Shown: positions 27,894-38,012, counted from the stretch's first letter. The stretch is DNA of 64,000 bases from Paenibacillus_G filicis (GCF_038070315.1 NZ_JBBPCC010000012.1:1-64000); one strand, 5' to 3'. Notes: generated from the sequence alone by a model not told the origin. Numbers and translations: made by a program.

Positions 27894-30800
27894 CTAATCC
27901 ACTTTACTAATAAAGAACGTAGCGTACTCGCGCTCGCGTTCCTGATTACGAACGATGATGGTATACCATCCTGCTTTAGGGAATGTCACCTGATAATTGC
28001 CATTGACCAGTTCCCGATAGCTCAGCTTCGTCGCAATAGTTTTCATTTGTCCCTCACGGAACAGACCGGAGTAGTAGAACAAATCATAGGTGCCTTCTGT
28101 ATTGGTCAATTTCTGACCTGAAACATCCATTACATTAAATCCAGTAATTTTGAAGCTAACCTTATTACTTTCAAATAAGGACGTCTCCCCGCTCGAAGCC
28201 GAGATTAACTGATCGTTACCAAAGATAAGCATACCGTCTCCAGCTACTACCACAACCTCCTGAGTAGCGGATCCTGCATTACCGACCTGGTCCACTGCGG
28301 TATAGGTGACGATTTGGCGACCCGTTCTGGAAAGATCCAACCCGTTGATTGATACTCGAATGTTCTCTGGTGAAGATACGTTATCGCGAACGGAATACCC
28401 TCCCAAATCCTTACGAAAATCGAAATCAGGCTTGTTCTGCGCAACGCCAATGGTTGGAACATTCAATGTAAGCTCAGGCGCCTTATTGTCTAGACCTTTG
28501 ACCGTTATCGGAATTTTATTCACATTGCCGAGCAGATCAGATACTGCGACCGAGAGCGACCCGTCAGCTGAGAAAACTCTGGTGGTTGTAAACTTTCCAT
28601 CTGCATCGCTAATTTGATTCTTGTATTCTTCCACGTTTGGATCCGGCTGATAAGGCGCCGTACCCAGAAACACACGGTTAGGAGCCATCGCTTTACCGCT
28701 GATGTCTACCTTCATTTTTCCTCGGGCATAGGCTTGGCCGTCAATGATTACCTTATTGCTCTCCGCAACTGGGTTTTCCTCTTCATCCACCAAGCTGTAG
28801 GCAATCGTTTCAGCCTGTGGAGGTGAGCTGATGATATTCTTGACGTTTTCCTTCACCACTGTCACATTGCCCAGTGCATCATAAACGGTGAATTCGGCAA
28901 CGCCGTTCGCTGTCATATAGATCTCGGAAGGCATCCCGGCAGGAATGATGAACTCCTTGGAATTCTGGTCTTTCTTCTCTACCGTAAGCTTGACTCCCTC
29001 AATCAGTTCCAGACCGTCTGCGATTATTTTTTTATAAGCTGTGCCATCGGCCTTGGTATACGCACGGGCAATTTTTACTTGGGGTCCTTCCTTATCGATT
29101 GAATTCAACGTATAAGAAGCCGTACCACTGTTGCCTGCTTCGTCCAAAAACTCGAAGGTAAAGGTGCCGTTCTCTTTAAATGTATACGTATTGCTTCCAT
29201 TATTATTGGTGATACGAACCGGCTCGGAAGGCTTCAGCTTTACCGTAACATTGCCATTGGTAGTGCCTTCCCCGGACAGAAGCTTCTCCACGATTCCCGT
29301 CGGCGGGGTAGTATCAATATTGCTGACAACCGCGTAAAGTGTAGCCTTGCGGTCCGGATTACTCGTATCTGTCAAATCAAATGAATAGTAACCGTTTTGC
29401 TTGACATGGAACCGATTCCCGCTCCGTTCCGGCGCGGACGGATTTACCGCGGAAGGTACTACCTTAATACCCAGTGGAGGCGTAATATCAATATCGATGC
29501 CCGTGACCACGCTAACAGGGCGGCTTGTGCTTAATGTGGAAATTGCATAGACAGGTTCCACATCGGATCGGGAGCCGATATCGAGCGGCTTGGCGTTTCC
29601 AATGACACCCTCACTTCCATCAGCTTGAGGCCCTGTTTTGTAACGAACTTGGATTTGCCCGCTCTTCACATTGTCTGAAGGTACCTTGATGGATACAAAA
29701 TTCGTATAAGGGCGCCACCTCAGCCAGCTATTTCCATAATCCGGGGAGATTGAATATTCGTACCCCGACTTATCCAGCACGTCCAGACTGAGCTGGACAA
29801 TCGCTGTATAACCATCCTCCTGATCCCCGTATACGTAGAGCAGGTCCGACTTGGCATCTGCCGGAGGCTGGGTGGACGGCTTGGATACTCTAAAATATCC
29901 TGTTGTGGAAATGACCGCCTCATTACCCGCCTTATCCTTGGCGTATACATAAAGCTTATAGTCTGCCGACTCTCCGGCAGCCAGATTGCTGGAATCAATT
30001 ACGGCTTTTGCTTCATTGGTTTCTAGCGTCTTCCAGCCCGGAGAAACTTCCAGTGGAGCAGGCTCTCCTTTTTTCACCCATTGATATTGACCGGCGGCCT
30101 CATTCAGCGTATCGCGTACAGCAAAGCCCACTTCTTGCTTCGCCCTCGGATATAAGTTCTCCTGAATGCCAAATTCCACCGTCGGCGCTGTGTTATCAAA
30201 GAAATAGGCCTTTGAGAAGAAGTAATACCGATTCGCTCCCGCTTCCTTAACTGTAATATGCAGGTATTGCGTCCCATTCAATTGCTTGTCCGCAGGAACG
30301 AGGTATTCATAGCCTCCGGAACTTCCCGGCACTTCATGAATCCATGTGTAGGCACTATCTCCTTCGGGACGAACGGAGCTGTAATTGAATGCATAGCCAA
30401 CCTCATAAGGGATGGTCAAGAGATTCTGTGGCATCCTGTAGGTAGCAGCACTAACCGTAGTCCCATAGGTTGAATAAGTTACAGAGCTAACGGTGGGCGC
30501 AGTCGGCCGGTTCAAAAAGAACTTAATATCATGACTTTGCACATAAACGCGATCAGTTCCAGAGGAAAACTCGCCTCTTACCTGAGCTGTTGAATCCACA
30601 GTAGCCGGAGAACTCAGCCGATTCAGAGATTCATTGCCTAACATATCTGTAGCCTTGATATACAGCACATATTTTCCGTCCTCCGACACTTCATTCACTG
30701 TGCCTGTGACGAATTGGTTCCCATTCAAGCTGATCGGCTTCCACTGGATATCCTGGGGCTCGCTGCCCTCTTTGACCCATTGATAGAAGCTTTCCTTCAG

Positions 30801-33338
30801 TCCGCTGTGCTCATCCGTTATCGTTGTCGTTACTTCTACGTTAGCCGAACGGTCATTGGACAGCGAAGAAAGCTCGATCGTAGGACCCTTGTTATCCAGC
30901 AGCATCGCTTTTTTGTTATGCGTCCAGTTCGAATCAAGATGATTAAAATCTTCCAAGGGCCAAACATTCAAATCGTCATATTGACCGACCGCAGCGAGTG
31001 CCTTGTTGTCAGCATAAAAGATCTTATCAGCCTCCGAACCTGGGGCTTCGTTTTTCCAGACTTCGTATTGCTGCGAGTGTGAAGCCTTGTACGATTTCAT
31101 TTTTTCGTACTGCATTAATTCCCTGGCGGTATCCCATGTCATATCCGCGGTCCAACTGTGGAGGTACCACGTTCCACTGCCCTCAGGGGTGAATGCTTCC
31201 GCAGGCGGAGCGATCATACTCGTTTTGTTGTTGACCACATTTAGATTCAAATTGGCAAATGCAGCTTCATCCTTGTACAGGTCCTCTCTTGGCTGTTTGG
31301 CCGCCAGCGAATATCGCTTGATTGCGGCGTAATTGTCTGTTTCTTTTCCCGCCAAGGGGTCTTGGTCGCTTCGGGTCCAAGCATAATATACTAGTCCGAC
31401 TGCCGGCGACGAAGGTCCTGTTACATTGGAAGGACGGTAAATCCCCCGGCTTGGTCGCTCGTAGTTCGAAGTCGCATTGTATTCCGGATCAAGTACAGGA
31501 ATCGGTACCGGTGGATCATTGGCATCAATCGTGATCTTACCGCGCTTCTTATACTGTGTATCCGTTGCCCCATCATTCTCGTAGTGGAAGCTGATGACCG
31601 GAATCGTATTATCGATAGAAATTTGGGCCCAATCTACTTTGGAATTGACATTCGAATAGTCGCCTTCATCAATCGAAGGATCCTTCTCCGGGTCCTTGTC
31701 CTTGTGCAGCCCCATAAAATTAACAGGCTGAATGAGATGATTGCCTGCATAATCCTGTATGACATTTCTGTCTTTGTTCAGGTAGTCACTGTCCGGAAGA
31801 TAGTCTTTCTTATTGTGCGTCAGTGCAATAACTTTGAGCAGCGGCGTTTCTACCTGTACACCAGCCGGAATCTTCATACGGAATCTAAGATTTTTAGAGT
31901 TAAAGCCAAGATTCTCATCATTGGCTTCATCATAGTAATAAGCCCGCATCCCATTATTAAAAAGCAAATAAGTCTCTTTAGGATTCCAATCCGGGCTTCC
32001 ATCGCGATCATCCCTAATGACGACCTCTTCGGTAAGCTGGACTGTAAAGTCGATGGTGTCATCCTTATTCACAGTGACACCGGTTAAAATCTCAGGTTGA
32101 ACACCATTTCCCGTTTTCGTAAATTTAGGCGCTACAGCGTCTACAATGACCCGAAAGCCACCTTTCTCAAAATCAAACGGGTTGACCTCCTTACCTCTCA
32201 GAAGCTGTAAGCTCTCATTGCTCGCTGTATTAGGAAAACTAAAAGGTTTAATCACATTACCCGCTGCATCAGCCAGCACTGCTTCTTGAAGCTTCTCCTC
32301 CAAGCTTTTGTCCATAGGTCCTCTGGAGTTCTCTGAAGGCTGATCCGTTAATTTGAGACGCGGCTTCAAAGGCAAGTTGCCGCTATGATGAAACTTCGAT
32401 GCCTTGTATGTATATACGAATTGCTGCCTTAACGGTACCTTCAAAAACGTACCGGTAAAATCTGCTGACGTATAGGAGGCGTTTGTCAGAAACTGCTCCT
32501 GACCAGCCGTAGGCAAACCGTCTCCAGCCGGATTTACAAATAAAGGTTGCCGCAGAAAATGCTCATGATATCCTGAGCTTAGTGTCGTAGGCCGTACAGG
32601 CTTGCTGAAATTATATGACAGGGTGATGTTTTCCTTGGCTTTGGCATATAACTCATGTTGTCCTTTCTTGTTGGTTCGCTGCACGCCATCGCCAGTGAAA
32701 GTGTAACCTGTCATTTCGGGCCGGACCGTGTCTCTGAATTTAATAAATAATCCTTCAGCTCCTGCATGCTCGCCTTCCATACCTGCATTAATGTTAATAA
32801 CCGTATTTGGGGTAATTTTTACGGCAAATTCACGGTAACCAATATCCCCGCCACCCGTATGTCCGGACAAAACCGATTTTCCGTCTATCGTGAAGTTAGC
32901 CGACGTAATCCTCGTTTTGCACCAGAACAGAACGCAATCATACTCATAAAGCCTGAGCTTATTCCAGCCTACTACAACTTCGGCAGTTCCTCCTTCGGCC
33001 AATGCCTTCAAATAAGGGTTATCCTTGACCGTAATCTTAAAGGCCACAGATACAGGGCCGGAAGCATTAATCGTGCCATCCGCATAAATTTTTGCATCGC
33101 GGTCCGTTTCCGTCTGTAAAAATCCGGGAGAAGCGGCAAAGCTGTCAGAAGCTACATTAAAATTGCGGAACGCATTTTGCGCCTCCTTTGTTGCATTGCC
33201 TATTCGGGTATTATCGAAAAATATTTCTAAATCCTCATTACCGGCCGCTTGAGCACCTAAGACCGGCAGTAATGAACATAGCATACTAACGACGATCAGA
33301 ATGGACATCCATTTCCAGATCAACTTCTTCTTAATCAC
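27894..33338 (-). CDS. Giant secreted Ig-like repeat protein without SLH anchor (about 1814 aa)
   Basis: Exported protein opening the operon. A positively charged start and hydrophobic stretch (IKKKLIWKWMSILIVVSMLC...AQA) form the signal peptide. The rest is beta-rich Ig/Big-like modules; a recurring element is visible as FYQWVKEGSEPQDIQWKPIS near 860 and QYQWVKKGEPAPLEVSPGWK near 1110, each preceded by a T-V/I-E-F/L strand. No SLH, LPXTG, choline- or LysM-type anchor is seen, so it may be free or bound to the two SLH proteins. AGGAGG is 10 bases before GTG 33338 but only 4 before the TTG at 33344, so I prefer GTG. Some segments (VDAVAPKFTKTGNG) resemble bacterial invasin-type Ig repeats. Function unknown. 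Confidence 0.85.
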   Translation of the reverse strand: MIKKKLIWKWMSILIVVSMLCSLLPVLGAQAAGNEDLEIFFDNTRIGNATKEAQNAFRNFNVASDSFAASPGFLQTETDRDAKIYADGTINASGPVSVAFKITVKDNPYLKALAEGGTAEVVVGWNKLRLYEYDCVLFWCKTRITSANFTIDGKSVLSGHTGGGDIGYREFAVKITPNTVININAGMEGEHAGAEGLFIKFRDTVRPEMTGYTFTGDGVQRTNKKGQHELYAKAKENITLSYNFSKPVRPTTLSSGYHEHFLRQPLFVNPAGDGLPTAGQEQFLTNASYTSADFTGTFLKVPLRQQFVYTYKASKFHHSGNLPLKPRLKLTDQPSENSRGPMDKSLEEKLQEAVLADAAGNVIKPFSFPNTASNESLQLLRGKEVNPFDFEKGGFRVIVDAVAPKFTKTGNGVQPEILTGVTVNKDDTIDFTVQLTEEVVIRDDRDGSPDWNPKETYLLFNNGMRAYYYDEANDENLGFNSKNLRFRMKIPAGVQVETPLLKVIALTHNKKDYLPDSDYLNKDRNVIQDYAGNHLIQPVNFMGLHKDKDPEKDPSIDEGDYSNVNSKVDWAQISIDNTIPVISFHYENDGATDTQYKKRGKITIDANDPPVPIPVLDPEYNATSNYERPSRGIYRPSNVTGPSSPAVGLVYYAWTRSDQDPLAGKETDNYAAIKRYSLAAKQPREDLYKDEAAFANLNLNVVNNKTSMIAPPAEAFTPEGSGTWYLHSWTADMTWDTARELMQYEKMKSYKASHSQQYEVWKNEAPGSEADKIFYADNKALAAVGQYDDLNVWPLEDFNHLDSNWTHNKKAMLLDNKGPTIELSSLSNDRSANVEVTTTITDEHSGLKESFYQWVKEGSEPQDIQWKPISLNGNQFVTGTVNEVSEDGKYVLYIKATDMLGNESLNRLSSPATVDSTAQVRGEFSSGTDRVYVQSHDIKFFLNRPTAPTVSSVTYSTYGTTVSAATYRMPQNLLTIPYEVGYAFNYSSVRPEGDSAYTWIHEVPGSSGGYEYLVPADKQLNGTQYLHITVKEAGANRYYFFSKAYFFDNTAPTVEFGIQENLYPRAKQEVGFAVRDTLNEAAGQYQWVKKGEPAPLEVSPGWKTLETNEAKAVIDSSNLAAGESADYKLYVYAKDKAGNEAVISTTGYFRVSKPSTQPPADAKSDLLYVYGDQEDGYTAIVQLSLDVLDKSGYEYSISPDYGNSWLRWRPYTNFVSIKVPSDNVKSGQIQVRYKTGPQADGSEGVIGNAKPLDIGSRSDVEPVYAISTLSTSRPVSVVTGIDIDITPPLGIKVVPSAVNPSAPERSGNRFHVKQNGYYSFDLTDTSNPDRKATLYAVVSNIDTTPPTGIVEKLLSGEGTTNGNVTVKLKPSEPVRITNNNGSNTYTFKENGTFTFEFLDEAGNSGTASYTLNSIDKEGPQVKIARAYTKADGTAYKKIIADGLELIEGVKLTVEKKDQNSKEFIIPAGMPSEIYMTANGVAEFTVYDALGNVTVVKENVKNIISSPPQAETIAYSLVDEEENPVAESNKVIIDGQAYARGKMKVDISGKAMAPNRVFLGTAPYQPDPNVEEYKNQISDADGKFTTTRVFSADGSLSVAVSDLLGNVNKIPITVKGLDNKAPELTLNVPTIGVAQNKPDFDFRKDLGGYSVRDNVSSPENIRVSINGLDLSRTGRQIVTYTAVDQVGNAGSATQEVVVVAGDGMLIFGNDQLISASSGETSLFESNKVSFKITGFNVMDVSGQKLTNTEGTYDLFYYSGLFREGQMKTIATKLSYRELVNGNYQVTFPKAGWYTIIVRNQEREREYATFFISKVD

Positions 33339-33631
33339 GAACAATACCCCTCCTAAAGTCTCGAATCACTAGTTCTTATGGCACAACTGAAATTCTTTAA
33401 AACCACTTCTCTTTCGGTAAGCTTTCCTGCATTATAAACAATGACCTCTAAACAAATACTAAACATTTTGATGAATATAAGAATAAATACTCATTTTCTC
33501 GTCCTAAAATGAGGGAAAATGTCGTTTCTTGGCTAATATCAAAAAAATTTAATACTTCTTTATTCTTAGTTAAGAGTGAAGTGATGGAGTTACAAGCAGT
33601 TAAAGGAGAGGCACTGACTTGAATTCAAAAT
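33339..33631 (-). promoter_or_regulatory. AT-rich upstream region of the giant-protein operon
   Basis: No gene is seen here. On the minus strand a TATAAT at 33431-33436 gives a plausible -10 about 90 bases before the start codon, but no good -35 lies 16-18 bases upstream (best is a poor GTATTT), so either the promoter is activator-dependent or another sigma factor is used. The strong AT shift marks the border between the backbone operon and the accessory island. Confidence 0.35.
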
Positions 33632-33666
33632 AAAAAACCACAATACGAGGGTTATCGCATTGTGGT
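33632..33666 (-). terminator. Terminator after candidate immunity gene 1
   Basis: ACCACAATACGA with CGCATTGTGGT (33637-33648 and 33656-33666) followed on the minus strand by TTTTTTA. It closely resembles the hairpin at 41874-41906 behind the second candidate immunity gene, including the loop GAGGGTTA. Confidence 0.85.
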
Positions 33667-33701
33667 AGGAATGAACTGCTGCAACCGGGTTAATCTCTCA
33701 C

Positions 33702-34097
33702 CTAATTCAACCAGCAACTCAAAAAATATTTCTCATCTTCTGTTAACAAAAAAGGCATATTTTTCACGTCTGGAAAAGTAGAATTTAGGAAAATAATCTT
33801 GTCATCCTCCCAAATCCCTTTCCAAAACAATCCTGTCAAAGGGTCCTTCCAATCAGGATTTAACGATTTGGCTTCACCTGTAAATTTTATATCGATTTCT
33901 TTATTATAAACTTCACCGATAAAGGGATGCGTTGTTGAGTGTATTGTTGGTACTTCATCAATAAATGGGCGCTTTTCAAATAGCAACTCATTAACGAGAA
34001 GCTCACCGTGAATATCAATACTATTTTCGTTTTGATAGATCATTAAAAGAAACACACTATTCTCCGAGGCAAAATAGAACGCTTTATATTTTCTCAT
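33702..34097 (-). CDS. Hypothetical protein, candidate polymorphic-toxin immunity protein
   Basis: A 131-residue acidic cytoplasmic protein (MRKYKAFYFASENSVFLLMI...) with alternating strands and no signal or TM segment. I choose ATG 34097 because GGAG sits 6 bases upstream; an in-frame ATG four codons earlier overlaps that site. I do not recognise a family. Context suggests immunity: small AT-rich gene in a Rhs-rich island, followed by a terminator almost the same as the one after the immunity-like gene at 41917. Its cognate toxin is not evident; only a short open remnant lies upstream. Confidence 0.5.
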   Translation of the reverse strand: MRKYKAFYFASENSVFLLMIYQNENSIDIHGELLVNELLFEKRPFIDEVPTIHSTTHPFIGEVYNKEIDIKFTGEAKSLNPDWKDPLTGLFWKGIWEDDKIIFLNSTFPDVKNMPFLLTEDEKYFLSCWLN

Positions 34098-34151
34098 ACT
34101 ATTCTCCATATCAATTTAAACAGATTTAACTGTATTCCATAAATCATTGAA

Positions 34152-34340
34152 TTATAAACTACCGCTTCTGATTCCTTGCCTTGCAGCTTCCCTAGCCATT
34201 TTAGTAATGGATACCTCATTGAATCCAACTTCGTCAGTCCTTTGAAAATAATTCCAAGTACTCGTTTTCACTCTAATCCAATAACAAATCATTAGAGAGC
34301 CAATTACCCAAAAAAACAAGTAAGAAGATTCGAGAGTTCG
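34152..34340 (-). other. Short open frame with a TM segment, possible gene remnant
   Basis: Between stops at 34343 and 34152 the minus strand encodes about 62 residues: a hydrophobic stretch ESSYLFFWVIGSLMICYWI followed by a hydrophilic tail ending MAREAARQGIRSGSL. A start could be ATG 34292, but no ribosome binding site is evident. It could be a small membrane protein or the tail of a lost toxin gene paired with the gene at 33702. I do not recognise it. Confidence 0.25.
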
Positions 34341-34397
34341 TTACATAGATTAGAGTATGAGATTAATTATATTAGTCCCTCAAAATTCAGCTTCTCG

Positions 34398-34634
34398 CTA
34401 TATGTAACTAAGTAAAATTCCTCCATGAGTATCATAGCGATACATTGTGCGTCCCATGAATCCGGCTTCTTTGAAGAATCCTGTGGTCGTGGCTTGTTTG
34501 ATCCAGCGGTCTAAAGCGGAGGCTGTGAGGTCGTATTCCTCCACAATTGCTACTCTGGATTTGCCATTTTCACAGAGTTCCACCATTTGTTTTTTGAATT
34601 GTACTATAAAAGTACGTCGTTGTTGTTTTGGCAT
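34398..34634 (-). pseudogene. IS3-family OrfA fragment fused to Rhs-like sequence
   Basis: The first 53 residues (MPKQQRRTFIVQFKKQMVEL ... YDLTASALDRWIKQATTTG) are the N-terminal helix-turn-helix of an IS3 OrfA transposase. The leucine-zipper half and the whole OrfB are absent. After GFFKEAGFMGR the frame continues as MYRYDTHGGILLSYI, which looks like an Rhs YD repeat ('YxYDxxGxLLS'), so a deletion seems to have fused IS and Rhs sequence. Upstream, CTACACTTAGTTGGATAA near 34690-34710 on the minus strand resembles an IS3 left end. Non-functional. Confidence 0.65.
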
Positions 34635-34639
34635 TATTG

Positions 34640-35040
34640 AGATCTGCTCCTTAGGATGATAGGTTTATTCCACAAGCCCTTATTTTTATTATCCAACTAA
34701 GTGTAGACGATCCTCTCCACCGTAACGGCATTGAGGACCAGAGTAACTTTCAAGGCCGCTCCTATGATTTGTTAATCAGCCATACGGCGATTGTGTTTTC
34801 CAGCAACATGCTTCTTGAGTGGCAGCATCGGAAAGAAAGACACGGACGCGCTCTCCTTCGGTGGTTTGTTTTATTTGCTGTACGACGAAGTTGGCACACT
34901 TGTTTGGATGGTGGCCCTGCAACAGTTGCTCGATTTGATAAACGAAGTAGCCAATAAAGCTGGGATGAAGCTGTCGGCTTTGATTAAGCGTCAACTTGGG
35001 CAATGGATTGCGGTGTTGCCCAACTACATCAGAGCTTGTT
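34640..35040. other. Degenerate stretch with no supported gene
   Basis: About 400 bases between the IS3 fragment and the Rhs remnant. Besides the probable IS3 left end near 34700 I see no open frame with a ribosome binding site or known motif. Fragmented plus-strand frames suggest more decayed sequence upstream of the Rhs core piece. Confidence 0.5.
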
Positions 35041-35207
35041 GACCAATTTCGTGCTGCGAAAGTTGAGTATTTAAGGCCAAGATATTTGATCCTAATACTA
35101 GGAAGGTTTATTGCTGAGGATATGTATGAAGGGGAACTTACGAATTCGCTCACGTTGAATCTTTATACGTATGTGCATAATAATCCGGTATTCTTTTTTA
35201 CTAGGTA
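35041..35207 (+). pseudogene. Rhs core remnant A (tip lost)
   Basis: Plus-strand frame reads YLRPRYLILILGRFIAEDMY then EGELTNSLTLNLYTYVHNNP, a damaged copy of the RHS-associated core end (consensus YLRARYYDPxxGRFIxEDTY...). After HNNPV the expected 'L-x-YxDPxG' is replaced by FFFTR and a stop, so the toxin tip is missing. The nucleotide stretch 35107-35190 is closely alike to the copies at 37931-38011 and 42878-42958, which are on the minus strand. Confidence 0.8.
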
Positions 35208-35525
35208 AACTTAAAATCATGGGAATCAGCAATAAATAGGCTTGAAAGGTCACCTTCGGAATTAAAAATGAATGTGGCCATTCGGTATTACACCGTATCA
35301 CGCGTCGTTGCTTTCGCTCCTTGGTCCGGCAGAAGTTAAGAAGCCTGGAAGTGGAGTCAGCCGGACAATCCTGCAAGGCTAAGTTACGGAGAGCTACCCG
35401 GCAAGAAACATTAGCTGCGCTTGATTGAACGGAAACTTAAGCCTTTCGGGTTCGTGAATATAAAACGTTAGCTGAAATCAATTATTTATTTAGAAAGGTG
35501 GCAAAGGGGCCACCGGCATAATATT
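35208..35525. other. Gap with a weak terminator for the P-loop ATPase gene
   Basis: No gene found. At 35497-35514 a short GGTGGC/GCCACC hairpin follows the stop of the minus-strand ATPase gene and runs into a U-rich stretch (TTTCTAAATAAATAA), a probable weak terminator. The remainder is GC-richer than its surroundings and may be left from another element. Confidence 0.45.
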
Positions 35526-37049
35526 TTATCTTTTTTCAATTCGCAATCCATTTTTTATTACGAAAATAACTTTTGGATCGCTAATTTTATAAACGACCGT
35601 CCCGGATTTTTGTTCATGTTTTTTAACCAAACCCATTTTTTCCATTGCAACAACATAATTGTTTGTTGAACCGCCAGTTTTAGCGTATTCATTTAATTGG
35701 TTTTTCGTAAAGAACTCATCAGGCAATTTTTGTAGATGAGCTACATAGGAGTAAATATCCATTGTATTTGCCCGAGCATTAAGCTTTCTTGGGTAATACT
35801 CATAGAAATTAAACTTCAGAACAAAATGTTTAAATCCCTGTTGAATAGCCTCAAGTGTAACATAAGAGGAATCCGGATCAATTTCAAATTGAGCTTCAAA
35901 AATTCTATTAAATACATGCCAGAGATCTCTAGGATTAGAATTAGCTAAAATAAATACTTCATTGAGCATGGTTTCCTCAACTTTGGGATCAAATATTTCT
36001 TTGTAATCACTAATTTGATTATTTGAATAAGTTTTTAGTCGCTGGTTTAGTGCCATTACCAAATCAGCCTTATTCCAAGTTATCTCTGGACAGTAGTGTT
36101 TCTGAGTCCTTACAGCATCTCTTAACATGGAGAACGGGACAGCCCAAATCGAAACAATTAACTGAATATCTTGGTTCAACAATAATTTATTATCCGTGAC
36201 AACAGGCTTTATGAATTCTGATATACCTTCTGCATCATTCTCGAATCTCGGATCCTCATCAAGTTTATCGAGAGAAATGATAATTTTGGTGAATCCCATC
36301 TTCTTAATAATGTAGATAAAGCGCTCAATTAAAGAGTATGTAGAATCTAGGTTCAAAAATCCTTCATCAATTTCAGTTGTTAATTCTGGAAAGAACTCTT
36401 TTATTTTCCCTTCTTGGATAAGCGGAGGTAGTTTGGAAAAATGTGATGTAATAGTATCGGATATAATATTTGCGGCGGCAGTAGTTCCATAATTTAATGT
36501 AAAGCGGAAGTAGTTGTACCCTTTTTTTAACCCGCGGACTAATTTAGGAGATTGGATCTGCTCAATTTTATCTCTTAAACTTCTTTTAGTGACATTTTCA
36601 AGATAATTCTTAAGAAGATATGAAAGTAAGAGTCTTTCTTCGGAGTTGAGTTTATTTATTTTTTTCCTATCCTCAGCTAATCTTAAAAAAATTTGAGAAG
36701 TTAAATTCTTTAAAATCAACTTATAAAATTCTTTTAGATCACCTGTTGTATCTAATTCAGAAAAATTATCAATTGAGCATACTAATGTCGTCGCCTTATT
36801 TTCTTTTCGAAGAAGATCAAATAGTAAAGCAGTTTTCCCTGTGCCTCTATTTCCGATTAACATCATCGTTCGCCCATGGCTGAAGCTTTCAATAATGGGA
36901 GCATAATCTGAAGGCTGAATAAACAAATCCACGAGTTTATCCTTCTCGTTTTCTGTTGTGTAAACTGTAAAGGGATATTCTATTAGTTTGAATCGTGTGT
37001 ACAAATCTTTAAAGGTCGATTTAGTGGAAGCCATTGTATTTGTTGACAT
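35526..37049 (-). CDS. Lone P-loop ATPase (Sll1717/KAP-like), possible defence protein
   Basis: A 507-residue cytoplasmic ATPase. Walker A is GNRGTGKT at 66-73; a Walker B-like IIISLDKLDED is near 265; NSNPRDLWHVFNRI near 370 resembles the sensor/arginine region of AAA/STAND-type ATPases. The C-terminal 90 residues read as a winged helix (FFTKNQLNEYAKTGG, then VVAMEKMGLVKKHEQKSG). The pattern matches the 'P-loop ATPase, Sll1717 family', whose members often occur alone in genomic islands. ATG with AGGAG 9 bases upstream. Strongly AT-rich compared with the flanking genes and sandwiched between Rhs remnants, so recently acquired. A role as a single-gene defence or regulatory switch is a guess; no nuclease domain is visible. 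Confidence 0.7.
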   Translation of the reverse strand: MSTNTMASTKSTFKDLYTRFKLIEYPFTVYTTENEKDKLVDLFIQPSDYAPIIESFSHGRTMMLIGNRGTGKTALLFDLLRKENKATTLVCSIDNFSELDTTGDLKEFYKLILKNLTSQIFLRLAEDRKKINKLNSEERLLLSYLLKNYLENVTKRSLRDKIEQIQSPKLVRGLKKGYNYFRFTLNYGTTAAANIISDTITSHFSKLPPLIQEGKIKEFFPELTTEIDEGFLNLDSTYSLIERFIYIIKKMGFTKIIISLDKLDEDPRFENDAEGISEFIKPVVTDNKLLLNQDIQLIVSIWAVPFSMLRDAVRTQKHYCPEITWNKADLVMALNQRLKTYSNNQISDYKEIFDPKVEETMLNEVFILANSNPRDLWHVFNRIFEAQFEIDPDSSYVTLEAIQQGFKHFVLKFNFYEYYPRKLNARANTMDIYSYVAHLQKLPDEFFTKNQLNEYAKTGGSTNNYVVAMEKMGLVKKHEQKSGTVVYKISDPKVIFVIKNGLRIEKR

Positions 37050-37292
37050 AGTTCTATTCTCCTATGATTCATTCTCTACTAATACTACCTATAGTACAAG
37101 TAAATTGTAATAAAAGAAAGAGTTTTACTGGATAATTCAAGAAGTTGCAATTTTAGCTGACACCATATTATGGAGGTCGTTTAGGATGCTGTCGTAAGGC
37201 AAACCCCGGCTATGCGTGAATGGATCCGCTATCTCGTCGTTTAAAAATATCTTCGTTGTTACCTACATCCGTTCTGCCAGAAAGTACGTAAG

Positions 37293-38012
37293 TTAACGTC
37301 CCCCCCCTGTACCACATTCACCAATAAGACCGTAAGCTAAGCTTCCATAAAAAATATGGGATAATTTCTTGCAGTGATCACGCATCTGACCATAGCCATG
37401 TAATTTGGGATCGGCTACATGTTCATAACTCTCTAGTCTTACTTGAAACAAGTCCGTGGGTATCATGCTTTTCCAAACCCCATTTCTATACATGGACCTG
37501 CATTTTTGAACGTCTCATCCAAACTAAAGTAAGAAGGATTATTTCTGTGCCATAGCTTTAGAATGACATGATAGTAGGTTTTCAGAGAAGTACTTGTTAC
37601 ACTTAGTGCTACGCTCGCTAAAGTTGCTGCTCCTCCAATCGCCGTTCCTCCCGTTGCTACGTCAGCGGTATTCATGCCAGCCGTAATTAATATGCCGCTG
37701 GAAACGTTGCAGGTCGCTCAAGCTACCGTTGCTCCGATCACAACAGACCAATCTTCCTTCCTCCCTCTATCAACCCTCATGTAGGGTACCAACTGTTTTA
37801 GCATCATTACGGTCTATAAAAAAACGTTGTTCCGCAAGTTGTAGTCTTGATCAAACAGCATTCCCGTTTGACCCCTCCGCTTATCATTCAAGCCAGCATT
37901 TTCTACAGCATGCCTACTAGGGTCCCTATACCTCAGCGAATTATTATACACATGCAAATTCAAACTCAACGGATTCTTAATATTCCCTTCATACGTATCC
38001 TAGTTAATAAAG
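37293..38012 (-). pseudogene. Rhs core and toxin tail remnant B
   Basis: From 38012 downward the minus strand reads FIN-stop-DTYEGNIKNPLSLNL, then NNSLRYRDPSRHAVENAGL, the end of an Rhs core followed by the pre-toxin region. Further on, VVIGATVA-stop and NTADVATGGTAIGGAATLAS (a pre-toxin hydrophobic stretch), then KNAGPCIEMGFGKA-stop and, in another frame, WKSMIPTDLFQVRLESYEHV...GGR-stop at 37293. At least three stops and one frameshift break it. The copy begins exactly where the IS110 element ends (about 38013), so the transposon probably interrupted or captured it. No intact immunity gene follows. Confidence 0.75.

Noticed and set aside
34776..35153. 125-codon minus-strand frame
   Set aside because: It is the antisense of the Rhs core remnant at 35041-35207 and shows no ribosome binding site.
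33702..37049. Treating the P-loop ATPase and the immunity-like gene as one defence operon
   Set aside because: They are 1.4 kb apart with IS and Rhs debris and separate terminators between them.
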